Assembly (NCBI GenBank): GCA_022661535.1
Contig: JAKULF010000014.1
Span: forward strand, 62,001-126,000
Reading direction: 5' to 3'
Length of the DNA stretch: 64,000 nucleotides
Origin: Eutypa lata
Taxonomy: Eukaryota > Ascomycota > Sordariomycetes > Xylariales > Diatrypaceae
Position numbers and translations under genes: made by a program
Notes under the pieces: generated by a model
What the model saw: only the letters and a program-made list of their open reading frames with translations
Told to the model about the DNA's origin: nothing
Databases searched by the model: none
Shown here: in pieces, positions 38,172-49,438 of the stretch
Position numbering within the stretch: position 1 is the stretch's first letter
How the letters are laid out: each line of letters begins with the position of its first letter

Positions 38172-40093
38172 TTCGGCAACTAGACATGGGGGATCTCCCT
38201 CCTTATGATGATAGCAACACCGAGACTGGCGGTATTGGCCATGATGGAAGTACAGATACTGACAACCTCAGTACTGCGGAGATCGCCGCGAATTCACCGA
38301 GATACCGGCGCAAGAGCAGCACGTTCATCGATGGCATCCACGATGTTCCCGAAGATGCGAATATGGCGCCGGCGCAGCTGTATAGCACCATGTCGGGAAG
38401 GCTGTTCCATTCTGGACGTATTGCGATTGTAATGGTCGGCCTGCCCGCTCGAGGCAAAACGTAAGTTCCAGTCCAAGCCGTCTACGTTTTCGTTGCCTAC
38501 TGACCTCTTTCTCAAAGTCATATCTCGGTTTCGATGGCAAGGTATTTGCAGTGGTACGTTGATATGTTGGCCCTAGGCCTATGAACCTGTTCTAACTGGG
38601 TTCAAGGCTTGGAGTAAAGACTCGCATATTTCATTTAGGGGACTATCGTCGTGCCACTGTTGGTGGGGGAGGCGAGGTACCTGAAGATTACTTCTACCCT
38701 AACGCTTCTCCTTCGTCGGTCATGCTGCGACAGAAAATACTGAAGAAGTGTCGCGAGGACATCTACGCCTGGCTCAACCATGAAAATGGACAAGTCGCCA
38801 TCTATGATGCAGTCAACCCTACTGCCAGTGGCCGTGTTTCGCTCGCAAAAGAGTTTGCGAAACATGATGTTCAGGTGAGAGAATACCTACGTCGTTTGTG
38901 ATCATCACGCGCCGTTAACTGGCCTGTAGACATTATTCCTCGAGTCATACGTAGACGACGAGAAGCTTTTACGCGAGAACGCGCGCAATGTCAAGATTGG
39001 CTCGCCTGATGTAGGATAACACCCCCTTAGACTTAGTTCCTGACTAACTGAATAGCAAAAGTTTGCTGGTATGGATCCCGACGAGGCAGCCCAGCTGTAC
39101 CTCAAGCGCATAGAACAGCGGATCCCCGTGTTCGAGACTATGCACGAGAATGAGCTCAACTACATCAAGATGATCAACGCAGGAGAGAAGCTCTTCTACA
39201 ACAATGTCTCCTTCAACTATCTCTCCCATCGCATTGTGTTCTACCTGACCAACACCCACATCAAGTCCCGTGCCACGTTCTTCGTCCGCGCCGGCACCGC
39301 AACCGAGGAGGAGAGCTACAGGGCAGATCCGGCGCTGTCTAGCGAAGGGCATAATTATGCCAAGCTGATGGCCGATACCTTGACCAAGCACCGGGAGCAA
39401 GAGCGAGCCTCGCTTATCGCTCGGGGGGCACCGGACCTCCCCCTGCGCCCGCTCACGATATGGTGCTCGACCCGGCTGCGCACGCTGCAGACGGCCGACG
39501 CCTTCAAGGAGCACAAGTACAAGGTGCGGCAGCGCACGCAGATGTCGCAGATCAACCCGGGGGTGTGCGAGAAGCTGAGCGAGCGCGCGATCCGGCGCCT
39601 GTACCCGGAGGAGGTCGAGAAGCACGAGCTGGACCCGTACCACCACCGGTACCCGCGGGCGGAGTCGTACCACGACCTGGCGGTGCGGCTGGAGCCCATC
39701 ATCCTGGAGCTGGAGCGCGAGCAGAACGACCTGCTGATCATCGCGCACGAGAGCGTCCTGCGCGTGCTCTACGCCTACCTGATGCACGTCGGCACCATGG
39801 AGATTCCCGTCCTCAAGTTCCCGCGCAACGAGATCATCGAGATCATCCCCGCCGCCTACCAGAACGAGGCCAAGCGCATCCACATCCCGGGGCTCGACCC
39901 CAAGACCGTCCCGGGCTCCCCCGAGGACATCCGCATCCCCGTGCCGAGCAACGCCGGGAGCCCGACCCCGCCGTCGTTCCCCGGAGGCGGCCTGAGCGCC
40001 CCGGCCACGGAGCCCGCTGCCGAGAAGCCCCCCGAGAAGGTGGTCAATACTGCGGCCGATGCCGTCAAGGACAAGTTGGGGGATGAAGACTAG
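38168..40093 (+). CDS. 6-phosphofructo-2-kinase with inactive bisphosphatase domain
   Basis: Five exons, 38168-38460, 38518-38553 (only 36 bases), 38607-38874, 38930-39010 and 39056-40093, give about 571 residues. The enzyme makes fructose 2,6-bisphosphate, the activator of phosphofructokinase and inhibitor of gluconeogenesis. Seen: acidic N-terminus, Walker A GLPARGKT, kinase motifs RIFHLGDYRR and YDAVNPTASGR, then a phosphoglycerate-mutase-like domain with STRLRTLQTADAF, PEEVEKHELDPYHHRYP and IIAHESVLRVL. The phosphohistidine motif that normally reads RHGES reads RAGTA here, with Ala at about residue 305 (39290-39292). The bisphosphatase half should therefore be inactive, as in yeast Pfk26, where that His is also replaced. 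The Pro-rich tail is GC-rich; the donor GTAGGA of intron 4 is weak. Confidence 0.93.
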
Positions 40094-40678
40094 GGATAAG
40101 GTTCTGACTAGGGGTATAGATATGGATATGGGTTCAGAAGCTACTATGGGAAATGGCTGCGCTGTGGTCCATTGTATTCTTCAGCTTTTGAGGCGTCTGA
40201 TGGAAGAAATAAAGAAGGCTGGGACTGTATTGCTACAGAAGGTAGTACTCTAGATATCATTTTGATGATAAATATACGTTTATTGACTTAAGGACCTCCT
40301 CTTATCTCATTCTCTAGTAGAACCACGTGAGACCCTTTCAAGTGTGTTCAACGGGCGTGCTATCCTATTGGCAAGAGTTTAACATCATTATATGGCTTCT
40401 AGCTAGCTCTATCCCACCAATGTTGTCGCGACTGTGGTGCTCCTCAACGTCAACTACTCTCGATGACTAAGGCACGTATCTAGGTAATGATGATTGTAAA
40501 ACCAGTGAAGTCCCAGCCCTGCCACCTCCAGTTATTTGGACTGGAATAATACCTGCTGCTTCATTGATGATTGACGGCCATCCTGTAATAAATAGTATAA
40601 ACATAGGATTGTCCAAATCACATGGTATACTAACAATATACTTTCTCAATTATTTCAACGACACGTCCTGCCTTCTTA

Positions 40679-40720
<42 letters not shown>

Positions 40721-41889
40721 GTATACATCTATCTATCTTCAGCTAACACGTAACTAGGCAAGAACAAGTCCCCCAGATCCACCCCACCCCCCCCCCAGCC
40801 CTATTACTCGGCCAAAACGGCGACGTGCACTCAATAATACCTCGAGCAGCTGCCAGGGACACAGCACGTACGTACGCCCGTCCGGTTAAGCATCGAGGCA
40901 TTCGGTTCCTACATGACTTAAGTTTATACACCAGCAGCGGCGGCGGGTATGGATAACGGGGCATGGGACTTCCCGTCCGTGGCCCCCTTTATTCCCCCAT
41001 TTTTAACATCTCGGCACCTATTTCACCATGATCATTGTCTTGAAGAAGGAAAAAGAAAGTGAGCAACAGGCAGACTGACAGAACATATTGATAATAGATG
41101 ATGAGCTGATGGAAAACGGGTGTTTATACAATACATATCCTCCATAGATACGCAAGTATATAAGAACTAGCTATCCAATTACCTCGAGGCAGCCAGATGA
41201 CCTTAGCAGGTAGGAATAGGTAGGTAGACCACTCAACCAGCTTCGGATTCTGTCTCTGGTAACTATCTATCTTCTATTCCTCGATAGTATGATACTACGT
41301 GGATAGATATCCTACCTAGATGTTATGTTTGTTATGTTATTCTGAGCAAGGCGCGCACAAAACGACGGTAAAGAGATTGCATAATTAAGTCCCATATACA
41401 AATAAACACCAGCACTGAATGCAGTGTTAAAACGAACACTGTTGTAAAAAATCAAAGTAATACCATAGTTTTCTTGGTATTACCGCTGTCGCTATTCTCA
41501 TACGCTTGATGTATGTATGCATGTATGTATGTAGTTATGTATTGTACATTTTCATCCATCCACTGACCACACAAAACGCCATTGCTATGCAATCAATAAT
41601 TAACCACCCCCCTTTTTTATTAGCCCGAGTACTCGTTGCGCCGTTTGTATGATCATAATGACAACAGCCCATGATAGGGGCCTCCTCCATCTTACCCATC
41701 TTCCTCATCATTATCTCCCTCATCGCATCGTTTCTTAGAACCGGACAAGAAAGGATCGCTGCTCGACGACAGAGCCGATAGCCTTTCGTACCGCCAATGC
41801 TGCCTCCTGGGTATATTCATCACGTTCGTATTATTGCCGACAACCAACCCCCCAAAACGGGAACACACCCAGGAATAGGACCTGCAACA
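40094..41889. other. Intergenic between convergent genes
   Basis: Lies between the 3' ends of the 2-kinase and deubiquitinase genes. Holds a compound AC/AT microsatellite (listed), an ATGT tandem near 41510-41533 and poly-C near 40787. No gene model is supported. Confidence 0.5.
40679..40720. repeat. (AC)10(AT)11 compound microsatellite
   Basis: Perfect AC run at 40679-40698 joined to an AT run at 40699-40720. Confidence 0.95.
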
Positions 41890-44560
41890 CTACTGCACCA
41901 CACACTCCCTATCTGGCAAATCTAGCTTGCCTTTGCCCTCCTTCCCCTTTCCTTTATCACCCCGCGATTTTGACTTCCCTCGATGCTTGTGGCTATTGGG
42001 GATTTCCTTCTCCTTTTCGACCGACCCTGTCGAGTCGAGAACCTCGATGTCATCATCGGTCTCTGTGTTGGTCGAATCCCGCAACGGCTCCCTACTTGGT
42101 TTCACAAAACCGCCTAATCTTGACATTGTCAAGCTAATCCGGCCCTCACTAGCCTGACTCTGTGGTCGGCTTTTGCTGCCGTTCTTGAATTTGGCAGCGG
42201 CGCGAGTCAATCTCTGTGCCGTGGACTCTTCCGTGGCTGGAGACGGCATTGGGGAGTGTCCAGCGCTGGAGTCCATATTGGCTTCACTATCTCGACGCGA
42301 AACGCTCAAAAAGCCGTCTTCATCTGCGAAGCTGCGTCTTGATGGCGGCTCCAGCTCTGTCGAGAAACGAATGCTAGCATTAGTTGATGGCAACGCGCTT
42401 AAGTTTTCAAAGTAGCTACTAGCTTGTCGGGATACTACAGGTCGATCCTGGCTGTGTCCCGACGCCTCGGAAAGTGCAACGTTGATCTTGGTATCGTCAT
42501 AGGAGGGCGGTTTCGTTTCTGTACTATCAGCCGAACTTGTAGCCACGTCGATGACAGGGACAATCTGGTAGAAGAGCAAGTAGGGCATCTCTTCTTTCAA
42601 AGACTGCTTGATGTCATCAACCGGAGAGACCCGCTGATTCGTTAAAAGGTCGTCGAACTTAACCCATTGTGCCTCCTCATAATCCGGCGGGGGATCTTTT
42701 TCATATCGACGGTTGTCAGTTAGCAACTTCGGGGCTACCCGACAGAACGAGATATAATGACCGGAATGTACTGAGTCACCCCGGTGACATACAACCGACT
42801 GCAATACGAGTTTGTACTCAGCAATGAGTTCATTTTCTTCTGCTTGTTCTAGACCATCTCGTTCATCGGAAATAAAATGAGGTAGCCGAAGACTATCAGG
42901 TATGTCGATAAACGTGTTCTGGCGCCTCGCATTACCATGTTCATCTATCATGTAACGCTTTAAACAGACACCAACCACTGGCCTCTGGCTGAAGTGGCGT
43001 GCTACCTCCAGATTGCTTTGTGGTTCCCTTTTGGCCGGTGAGTGCCATGCTGTAGATTGTGGTCAGTTAAAACACTGTGCGCAGGGGAAATGAAGCAACT
43101 CACGTATTAGTTTGAAGAACTGCCAAGCAGGAATGGTTATGGCCTTAACGACCGAGGCCCGTTTCTTCGTTCTTGGGAAAAGACTAGCTGCATCTGATTC
43201 TGTGGGCTTGCCTTCTTCATCTAAAACCACACGTTGGATGATACTTTCTGTCCGAGACCGGTTAGGCCTGGTGGGTTGCGAGCCACTCGCCTGGGGATTG
43301 GGAGTTGTTGTCCACCTCCTCTCTAAGTGTGGCTGTTCTGATTTATCATCTGCTTCGGGAGCTGTATTCTCTTGGTTGTCCACGTTATCAAAATTCACAG
43401 GATTTTTGGGTGTAGTCGGTGTTTCGGTAGGTGATGCTGAATATGTTATATCTGGTCTCTCTGCTACTCTCTTTTCGTCTAGACTATCTCTTAATACGTC
43501 AACTTGCGAGTTGAAGTATTCTTCAAGACAATCTTCCAGTTTGACCCCTTTTCCTTCGGTGTCAAAAGGCACACCTAGATTTAACAGCCTCTCGTATACG
43601 ACTTTGTGATCTGCATCGTCCCTTTTGCCGTGGTGAAACAAATCAACCTTTAGAGTAAGGAGAGGAAGCTGTAATGTCTCCGTAATGAAAGCAAATGCTT
43701 CCGAAGTGTCTTGCTGCTCGAGGGCCTGTGCTTCTCTCCAACCACAAGCAGCTAGAGAATCTTGAATATGTTGGGTCTGTAGATCTAAGTTAGCCGTTTT
43801 TCTACGACGACGCAGAGCGTCCACAGAGGCGCAGTTCCCCACCATGTCCGTCTCGATCAACTTCCCGCTCCTCAGCAAGTTGACCCAGAGCCGTAATAAT
43901 GCAGCAAGCCTCTTAGGCGCTTCATCAAGTGATTCACCCTTCAACATGCATTCGAATGACTCGAGCTTCGCGAACATGGCGAAGAGTAACGCATCCAGGT
44001 AGCAGGTCACGGCCTCCCTATTTTCGGCGCCAAGCATGGTCACGCTTGGATCGTAAGGGAGTACCGCACCTGCAAATGACTTTTGCTGTATTATAAGAAG
44101 CTCGATCGCCCTGTCAACGTCACCGGCGGCATATTTGGTATTGAGAGCGTATTGTATGTGATCGTCTTTAAGGTTTAGAAGTTCCAAGTCGGCGACTTTG
44201 CGCCTCACTTCCGTAATCTATATATTACAGTTAGTAGGCTCTCTAATGTATTCTTCTACGCATGACAACTAATGCGACTCTTAGAGCGTGCCGTGTTTCG
44301 CTTCTCGCGACCCCAACCCCGACCAAGGAAACGTAATATACGAGGAATAATATATTGTGACGAACCTTGAATGCTATCTTCTCCTCCTTGTTCTCGTCGT
44401 TAGCTAAACGCTTCCCCGAGTCGGTTTTGAACAAGCCGAAGAAGGTTTCGGCGGATAGTGGTCGATGCTTGTGAGTAGCAGGATCCGAAGATCTGCTTCG
44501 ATGGTGGCCATTCTTCTCGCGACGACTTAGGAACTTCTTAGGTAGCCCGCCGCGCTTCAT
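41890..44560 (-). CDS. USP-family ubiquitin carboxyl-terminal hydrolase
   Basis: Minus-strand exons 44560-44366, 44217-43104 and 43049-41890 give about 822 residues. The protein is a C19 cysteine protease expected to cleave ubiquitin from substrates. Seen: basic N-terminus, a UBA-like helix stretch (HIQYALNTKYAAGDVDRAIELL, roughly residues 84-106), a Cys box reading REAVTCYLDALLFAMF (Cys about 137), QQDTSEAFAFITE, RPVVGVCLKRY, and the His box CHRGDSVHSGHYISFCRV. A segment of about 110 low-complexity residues interrupts the catalytic fold before AWQFFKLIPWHSP. The C-terminal ~240 residues are Ser-rich and disordered and end in a Lys/Gly-rich tract. The Cys box departs from the usual GNTCYLNS. 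The substrate is unknown, and I do not equate it with a named yeast UBP. Confidence 0.88.
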
Positions 44561-46819
44561 TGTCCAAGTCGTGACTCTAGGGTATGAAGACCGTAATATG
44601 TATACAGTATTTTACTCGTGGAGAGATAAGTCCGGAGGCTGAAGGCTCCCAATTCGCAAACCCCCGGAGAGCTTGATATTAAGGTCGGAGAATATGATAA
44701 TGGAAAGTGTCTGGCATGATCCTCGAGTTAAGATGCACCGAAGCACTGGTGTAGGTTCAAAGGATCTAAGAAGATTTTCAGTTGGCTATAACATAAAACT
44801 TGTTGTCGTCCTAACGTAGTAATGGTAGTATTAAACGCTGAAATGGGAATGGTAAATACTACAGTTTCATTTACCGGGGAGAGCTTTGTCTGGTTTCTGG
44901 AAATGTACAAGACAGGCGATTCACTGTTGGATTGATGAACGAGGGGTCTAACTAATATCTACTAATAAACAATTAATGGTGGTTGCAGGGTGGCAGGGTG
45001 GTATGTATGTGGGCTGGTAACGTACGAAAGTAGCCAAATGTAGCCCTATGTAACCTATGCGCTAGCGCTAAGTTGGTCTATACAGTACCTAGAATTTCGA
45101 AATAGGTAATGCTACAGCACCTATGCGTAGTAAAGATACAGCACTCTGCATGTGTGTATGGATGACCCACCACCCATCTTCATCTTGCTGATCAGCCTGA
45201 TTAGATCCGGCCGATCGACTCACTAATGAGAAAGCTTTCTGCCTGGTGCCTTATTTATGTCCGGTTGCGAATGTTACGTATGACCTTGCGATCTGGAGAG
45301 CACTCAGGCAACTACATCATACACCTAGGGACATTTATAATCAACGCTTATTGATCAAATAGGTACCTACGTAGGTATGTATTACGTCGAGGTCCGTCTC
45401 ATTCCACCGAACTAGGCTAAACGTTGACTTTGTGTCCAACATCATGTAGTATGTACGTATGGGCAAGTACTTGGGAGGTAATTGTGAGTCTATTATTGAT
45501 GCTCGGATTCATTCGTATCTCGTGACACCTGATTGGGTCTGGTGTCAGGAGTTTTCCGAGAATTTATTGAAGGCCCGACTATAAGCGTACGAACGGAAAA
45601 ATCTATTCTATTCGCCCGTCGCACATGCGGCCGGTCGTCAATTGTTAAGACCCCGATTCCCCGAGACTTTGTCACCTCATTTCTGCGAGACTGCAAGATG
45701 AACTATATTCTACATAAGATCTACTGAATCTAGCTAGGTCTGTGTAGGGACCGAGAGGGTTCCAGCAAGTTTATTGGTGTAAGTAGCGAAGAGCTGGAGA
45801 CCGAACTACCCCCCTATTCTCTGTGAATCTGCTAGCCTCGTACGTGGTCGTCTTCTATATAGCTCCTCTTAGCAGGCCAAGAATCCCGCCGTTGTTGGTA
45901 GGGTGGCAAGCGGCTATCTCAAGCCTTGCTGTACATTCCGGGGCTTTCAACTTCGAACTTCGGCTGCTTGCTTACCTATATTAGACCTTTCTACTCCGAC
46001 TAGTTTATGGTATAATTAGGAGAGGCAAAGTCCTCGAGTGTCTCACATGCCCGATGACTTGAAGTGTTCGTAAGCGTAGTCGTATTAAGTCATGGGAATT
46101 AGAGAAGCTCGTGGAAGGCCATTACACCGGCTCTTCCGCTGCAGCCTTCCATTAAGTCACAGTCGTGCTATCACAATATCAGCTCTTACAACCGTCGTTT
46201 GCGTGACAAAGGGCAATCAATAAGAATGTCATTTGGGTCGGACAGCAGACAACGAATGGGCAATTCGATGTGCCGGAGACGATTTGCTTAATGTGACATA
46301 CGTATTATGTCGAATTGATAGATTGTGACCTCCTCATTGACCTAAATTCTCACAGCCTCGTTGAAAATAGGCATATATAAAAAGCCGATGACGTTTCAGT
46401 GTTACGGTACTCCGTTGATGTTGTATCCGGGGCAGGGGTTGTTGGCCCAGCCCTTTGGCTCTCGCTCTTTGGTCAGCGTTTATTGTGAACGAATCAAAGC
46501 TGGCGTGACATTGTTCCCAAAAACGGCTGACACACTGACCACCATCGAGATGGCAGATGGTAGACCCTCACATCGGGGACCGGGGTCTTGCGTGTGCCCT
46601 TGCAGTTCCATAATTACCAGGTGGAGCCTTGTATGTAGTAAACTTAAGTAACGAGATCGGTAAAAGGAATTATAGAAATGCCGACCTTGAAATTTCCCAG
46701 ACAGGGTCTAACTAAACTGATACGTTCGATACGGTACAATTAAGCTGGTGAAGCTCGTTTGGTCGGCTTACACACTCGCTCACGAATTGATCTCGGGTCT
46801 CGGGGTGTATAAATTCAAG
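44561..46819. other. Divergent intergenic region
   Basis: About 2.3 kb between the deubiquitinase and uL5m start codons. Short frames at 45533-45727 and 46361-46651 have no domain-like sequence. TACCTA words occur near 45363-45376. Nothing else is seen. Confidence 0.5.
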
Positions 46820-48070
46820 ATGGCGGCTCTACGGGAATTCCCTCGGGCTAGGCGCCAATTATTCAACGCCGCATCTCACTGGAAGCCGTGTGCTTCCAAT
46901 CTTCGGAGATGCGCCTCTACCGAAGCAGCAGCTCCCGTCCCTGACATCGAGACGGAATCGGGTCTTGCAACACCGATTGTTACGAGGGAGGATGTCCCTC
47001 TTGTCGACCCTCGGAAGCGAGCAAGCCGGAGAAATTACGAACTTCCTCACGAAAGGTGAGAAAAAGCGCGACACTTTGCCATATCTATGGGGTAGCAGAA
47101 GAATATGGCTAAAAATGATCACACGATAGATACCGATACCACCCCCCGAAATACTATCGAGGACCACTACATCCAGTCCAGCCACCGCCCTCGTCCGACC
47201 CCGTCGCACGTAACTTCGTGCCCGGGCCCTTCAGCCTCCCGCGGCTCAAGCAGACGTACCAGTCAACGATCGCGTCGGACCTCATGACCCTGACCTACCA
47301 GCACACACCACCGGGGGAGCCCGACAAGCCCGAGCGGATACGTCTCCGGGAGTGGGACGACACGTCGCCGTACATGAGGAACCGGCCGAAGCGGGGGCCG
47401 CGGGGCCACGACGTCCTGTTCCCCCTGGAGCCCGATATCACCTGGCGCAACATCCCGGAGATCCGCGCCGTGCACGTGTCCATGTTCACGCCCAAGGCCA
47501 AGAAGAACGTCGACCACCTGGTCGTCGCGCGGTCGGTGCTGCAGTCCATCACGGGCGTCCGGCCCGTGGTCACCACCACCAAGACGAGCGTCGCCCAGTG
47601 GGGCATCATCAAGGGCGACCGCACCGGCGTCAAGGTCACCATGCGCGGGGAGCAGGCTTACGAGTTCGTCGACAAGGTCATCCAGTTGGTGCTGCCCAAG
47701 ATCAAGGAGTGGAAGGGCATTGCAGGTGGGTTACATCTTATTCTCTAGGGGGTTTCCACGATATCGTTCCGTTCCAATGCTTATGTCAATTTTAGGATCA
47801 ACGGGAGATAGCACTGGAAATATTGGATGGGGTTTCGATGTTCAGGACGTCATGCATTTCCCCGAAGTAGAGGCCAATTACTCGGTGAGTTCATATTTTT
47901 CGAGGCCAACGAGCCGGTAACACTCATTCTAACAAATTATCTAGCTGTATCCGTCTAAGATGATACCGGGTTGCCGAATCACACTTGAAACAACAGCGAA
48001 GTCTGATCGACACGCCAGACTTCTCTGCTCTTCGATAGGCATTCCGTTCGAAGGGAAGTTAGTGGACTAA
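46820..48070 (+). CDS. MRPL7: Mitochondrial ribosomal protein uL5m
   Basis: Four exons, 46820-47055, 47130-47725, 47796-47884 and 47945-48070, give about 348 residues. The protein is the mitochondrial member of the ribosomal L5 family in the large subunit central protuberance. Seen: an Arg-rich N-terminal presequence (MAALREFPRARRQLF onward), fungal extension with NYELPHERYRYHPPKYYRGP, then the L5 core: DITWRNIPEIRAVHVSMFTPKAK, SVLQSITGVRPVVTTTKTSVAQWG, MRGEQAYEFVDKVIQLVLPKIKEWKGIAG, and C-terminal DVMHFPEVEANYSLYPSKMIPGC. All splice joins keep phase. Exon 2 is strongly GC-rich compared with exons 1, 3 and 4. It converges on FES1, with about 320 bases between the stops. Confidence 0.94.
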
Positions 48071-48387
48071 GGGGTAGCGCTACCCGTCTAGATGAGACAT
48101 GTATAATCCTGTCACATAAAAAAGTGTGTAATACACTTGTACCATACTTGCGCGATCATGAAAAGAAAAAGAAAAAAGTCCATTTTACTTCATTCGTATT
48201 GAATTGCTCTACGTGAGACTGTGACGCAGCCCCCCCCCCTTCCATCCCCCCTTTTCCTTTCTCTAGTGCAAAACACTGCCGTCTTTTAGTGACCAAATAT
48301 GCCTGCCTACCCTCCCTATATCCCCCCAACGCCAGTTTATGCAACCAAATTCCCGTAGGTACCTGAAAGAAGTCACACCACTACATC
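48071..48387. other. Short convergent 3' gap
   Basis: Shared 3' region of the uL5m and FES1 genes with a C run near 48231-48240 and A-rich words near 48160-48178. No gene is present. Confidence 0.5.
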
Positions 48388-49131
48388 CTATGCATTCGCA
48401 GCCTTCTGTTTCAAGCTGTCGATCAGACCGTTGATGGCCTCCATATCCGTGGCGTCGATCTTATCATCCACCTGCTCGCCCTTCTTCCGCAGCTCGCTCG
48501 TGCAGACATCCGCGGCGGGCTGGTAATTCCTGATGGCCGAGCTGAGCGCGTAGACGGCCTTCCTCCTGACCTCCTTGTCCTCCTCCCGTCTACCCTCTTC
48601 CTCCCCATTCTGTTTCTTCTCTGCTGCATCATCTCCATTACTGCTCTCTTCCAGTGCGACAGCGCGCTCCCCAAGCGCCATGCCAACGAGCCTCTCGACG
48701 CCGCCCAGGGCGACGAGGCGCTCCTGGCAGGGCTCGTTGTTCTGGACGGCGGTGCCGACGCACCAGGCGGCCATGAGGCGGATCTGGGCCTCGTCGTGGG
48801 CGAGCAGGTCGAGCAGGGGCGTCCACAGCCCCAGCTTCGACAGGTTGTTCGCGTTGTCGAGCGACTCCACCAGCTGCTCCAGGTTGTCGAAGGCCGTCAG
48901 CCGCGACTCCAGCGTGATCTCCGGGTCCGACGACTGGATGTGCTCCACGGCCGCTCGCATCAGATCCGCTTCCGACGGGCCCCCGAAGAGCTGCGCGAGG
49001 AGCTCGGGGTTGAGGGAGGAGGTGGGGGCGGCGGAGGAGTTGGCGGGGTCGGTGTTTGTGTCGGTTGATGGTGATGACGTTGAGTTCTCGATACCCCATT
49101 TTAGGAGCTCGTTCATGCTCTTTTGTGCCAT
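48388..49131 (-). CDS. FES1: Hsp70 nucleotide exchange factor FES1
   Basis: A single minus-strand exon gives about 247 residues. Fes1/HspBP1 proteins clasp the Hsp70 nucleotide-binding lobe with armadillo repeats, releasing ADP so that misfolded clients can go to the proteasome. Seen: N-terminal MAQKSMNELLKWGIENS, a Thr/Ser/Ala-rich linker, the armadillo-like region from about residue 45 with NLEQLVESLDNANNLSKLGL, WTPLLDLLAHDEAQIRLMA, AWCVGTAVQNNEPCQERLV and KAVYALSSAIRNYQP, and a charged insert (GEEEGRREEDKE). The start at 49131 matches the family; the frame extends upstream to 49209 without conserved sequence. A phased heat-shock-element array lies about 270-310 bases upstream. Confidence 0.94.
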   Translation of the reverse strand: MAQKSMNELLKWGIENSTSSPSTDTNTDPANSSAAPTSSLNPELLAQLFGGPSEADLMRAAVEHIQSSDPEITLESRLTAFDNLEQLVESLDNANNLSKLGLWTPLLDLLAHDEAQIRLMAAWCVGTAVQNNEPCQERLVALGGVERLVGMALGERAVALEESSNGDDAAEKKQNGEEEGRREEDKEVRRKAVYALSSAIRNYQPAADVCTSELRKKGEQVDDKIDATDMEAINGLIDSLKQKAANA

Positions 49132-49400
49132 CTTGTGCTTTTGTTTTTGTGATGTGGTAAGTATATATGTATATGGGTGTTGCGTGTCCCGCTTGAGATA
49201 TCGACACAAGATCTAGTGTCGCTCGTGCTGTATGGTGTAAGAGCAAATAATATGAAGCCTTGTATTGCAAGTGGAATTTTAGTATTTTCAGGATTTGTTT
49301 TGAGATATTTCAGAAAAAAGCTGCGATTTGTTGTTGTAGTAATTCACTGGCAACCATATCGTTGCGCGCACTCAGCATACATTTGTAACTAACTCGAGGC

Positions 49401-49438
49401 TTTCCGAACCTTTAAGAAGGTCATTGAATATTCGCGAA
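49401..49438 (-). promoter_or_regulatory. Extended heat shock element array upstream of FES1
   Basis: Read on the plus strand, GAA trinucleotides fall at 49406, 49416, 49426 and 49436. TTC or near-TTC triplets (TTT, TTT, TCA, TTC) fall at 49401, 49411, 49421 and 49431, so eight alternating pentamers keep an exact 5-base step. The last three (GAA-TTC-GAA, 49426-49438) are a perfect nGAAnnTTCnnGAA site. The array lies 270-307 bases upstream of the FES1 start. HSF trimers bind such arrays in either orientation. Confidence 0.7.

Noticed and set aside
39044..39883. 279-residue frame on the minus strand
   Set aside because: It is the antisense shadow of the GC-rich exon of the 2-kinase gene; no family sequence is seen in it.
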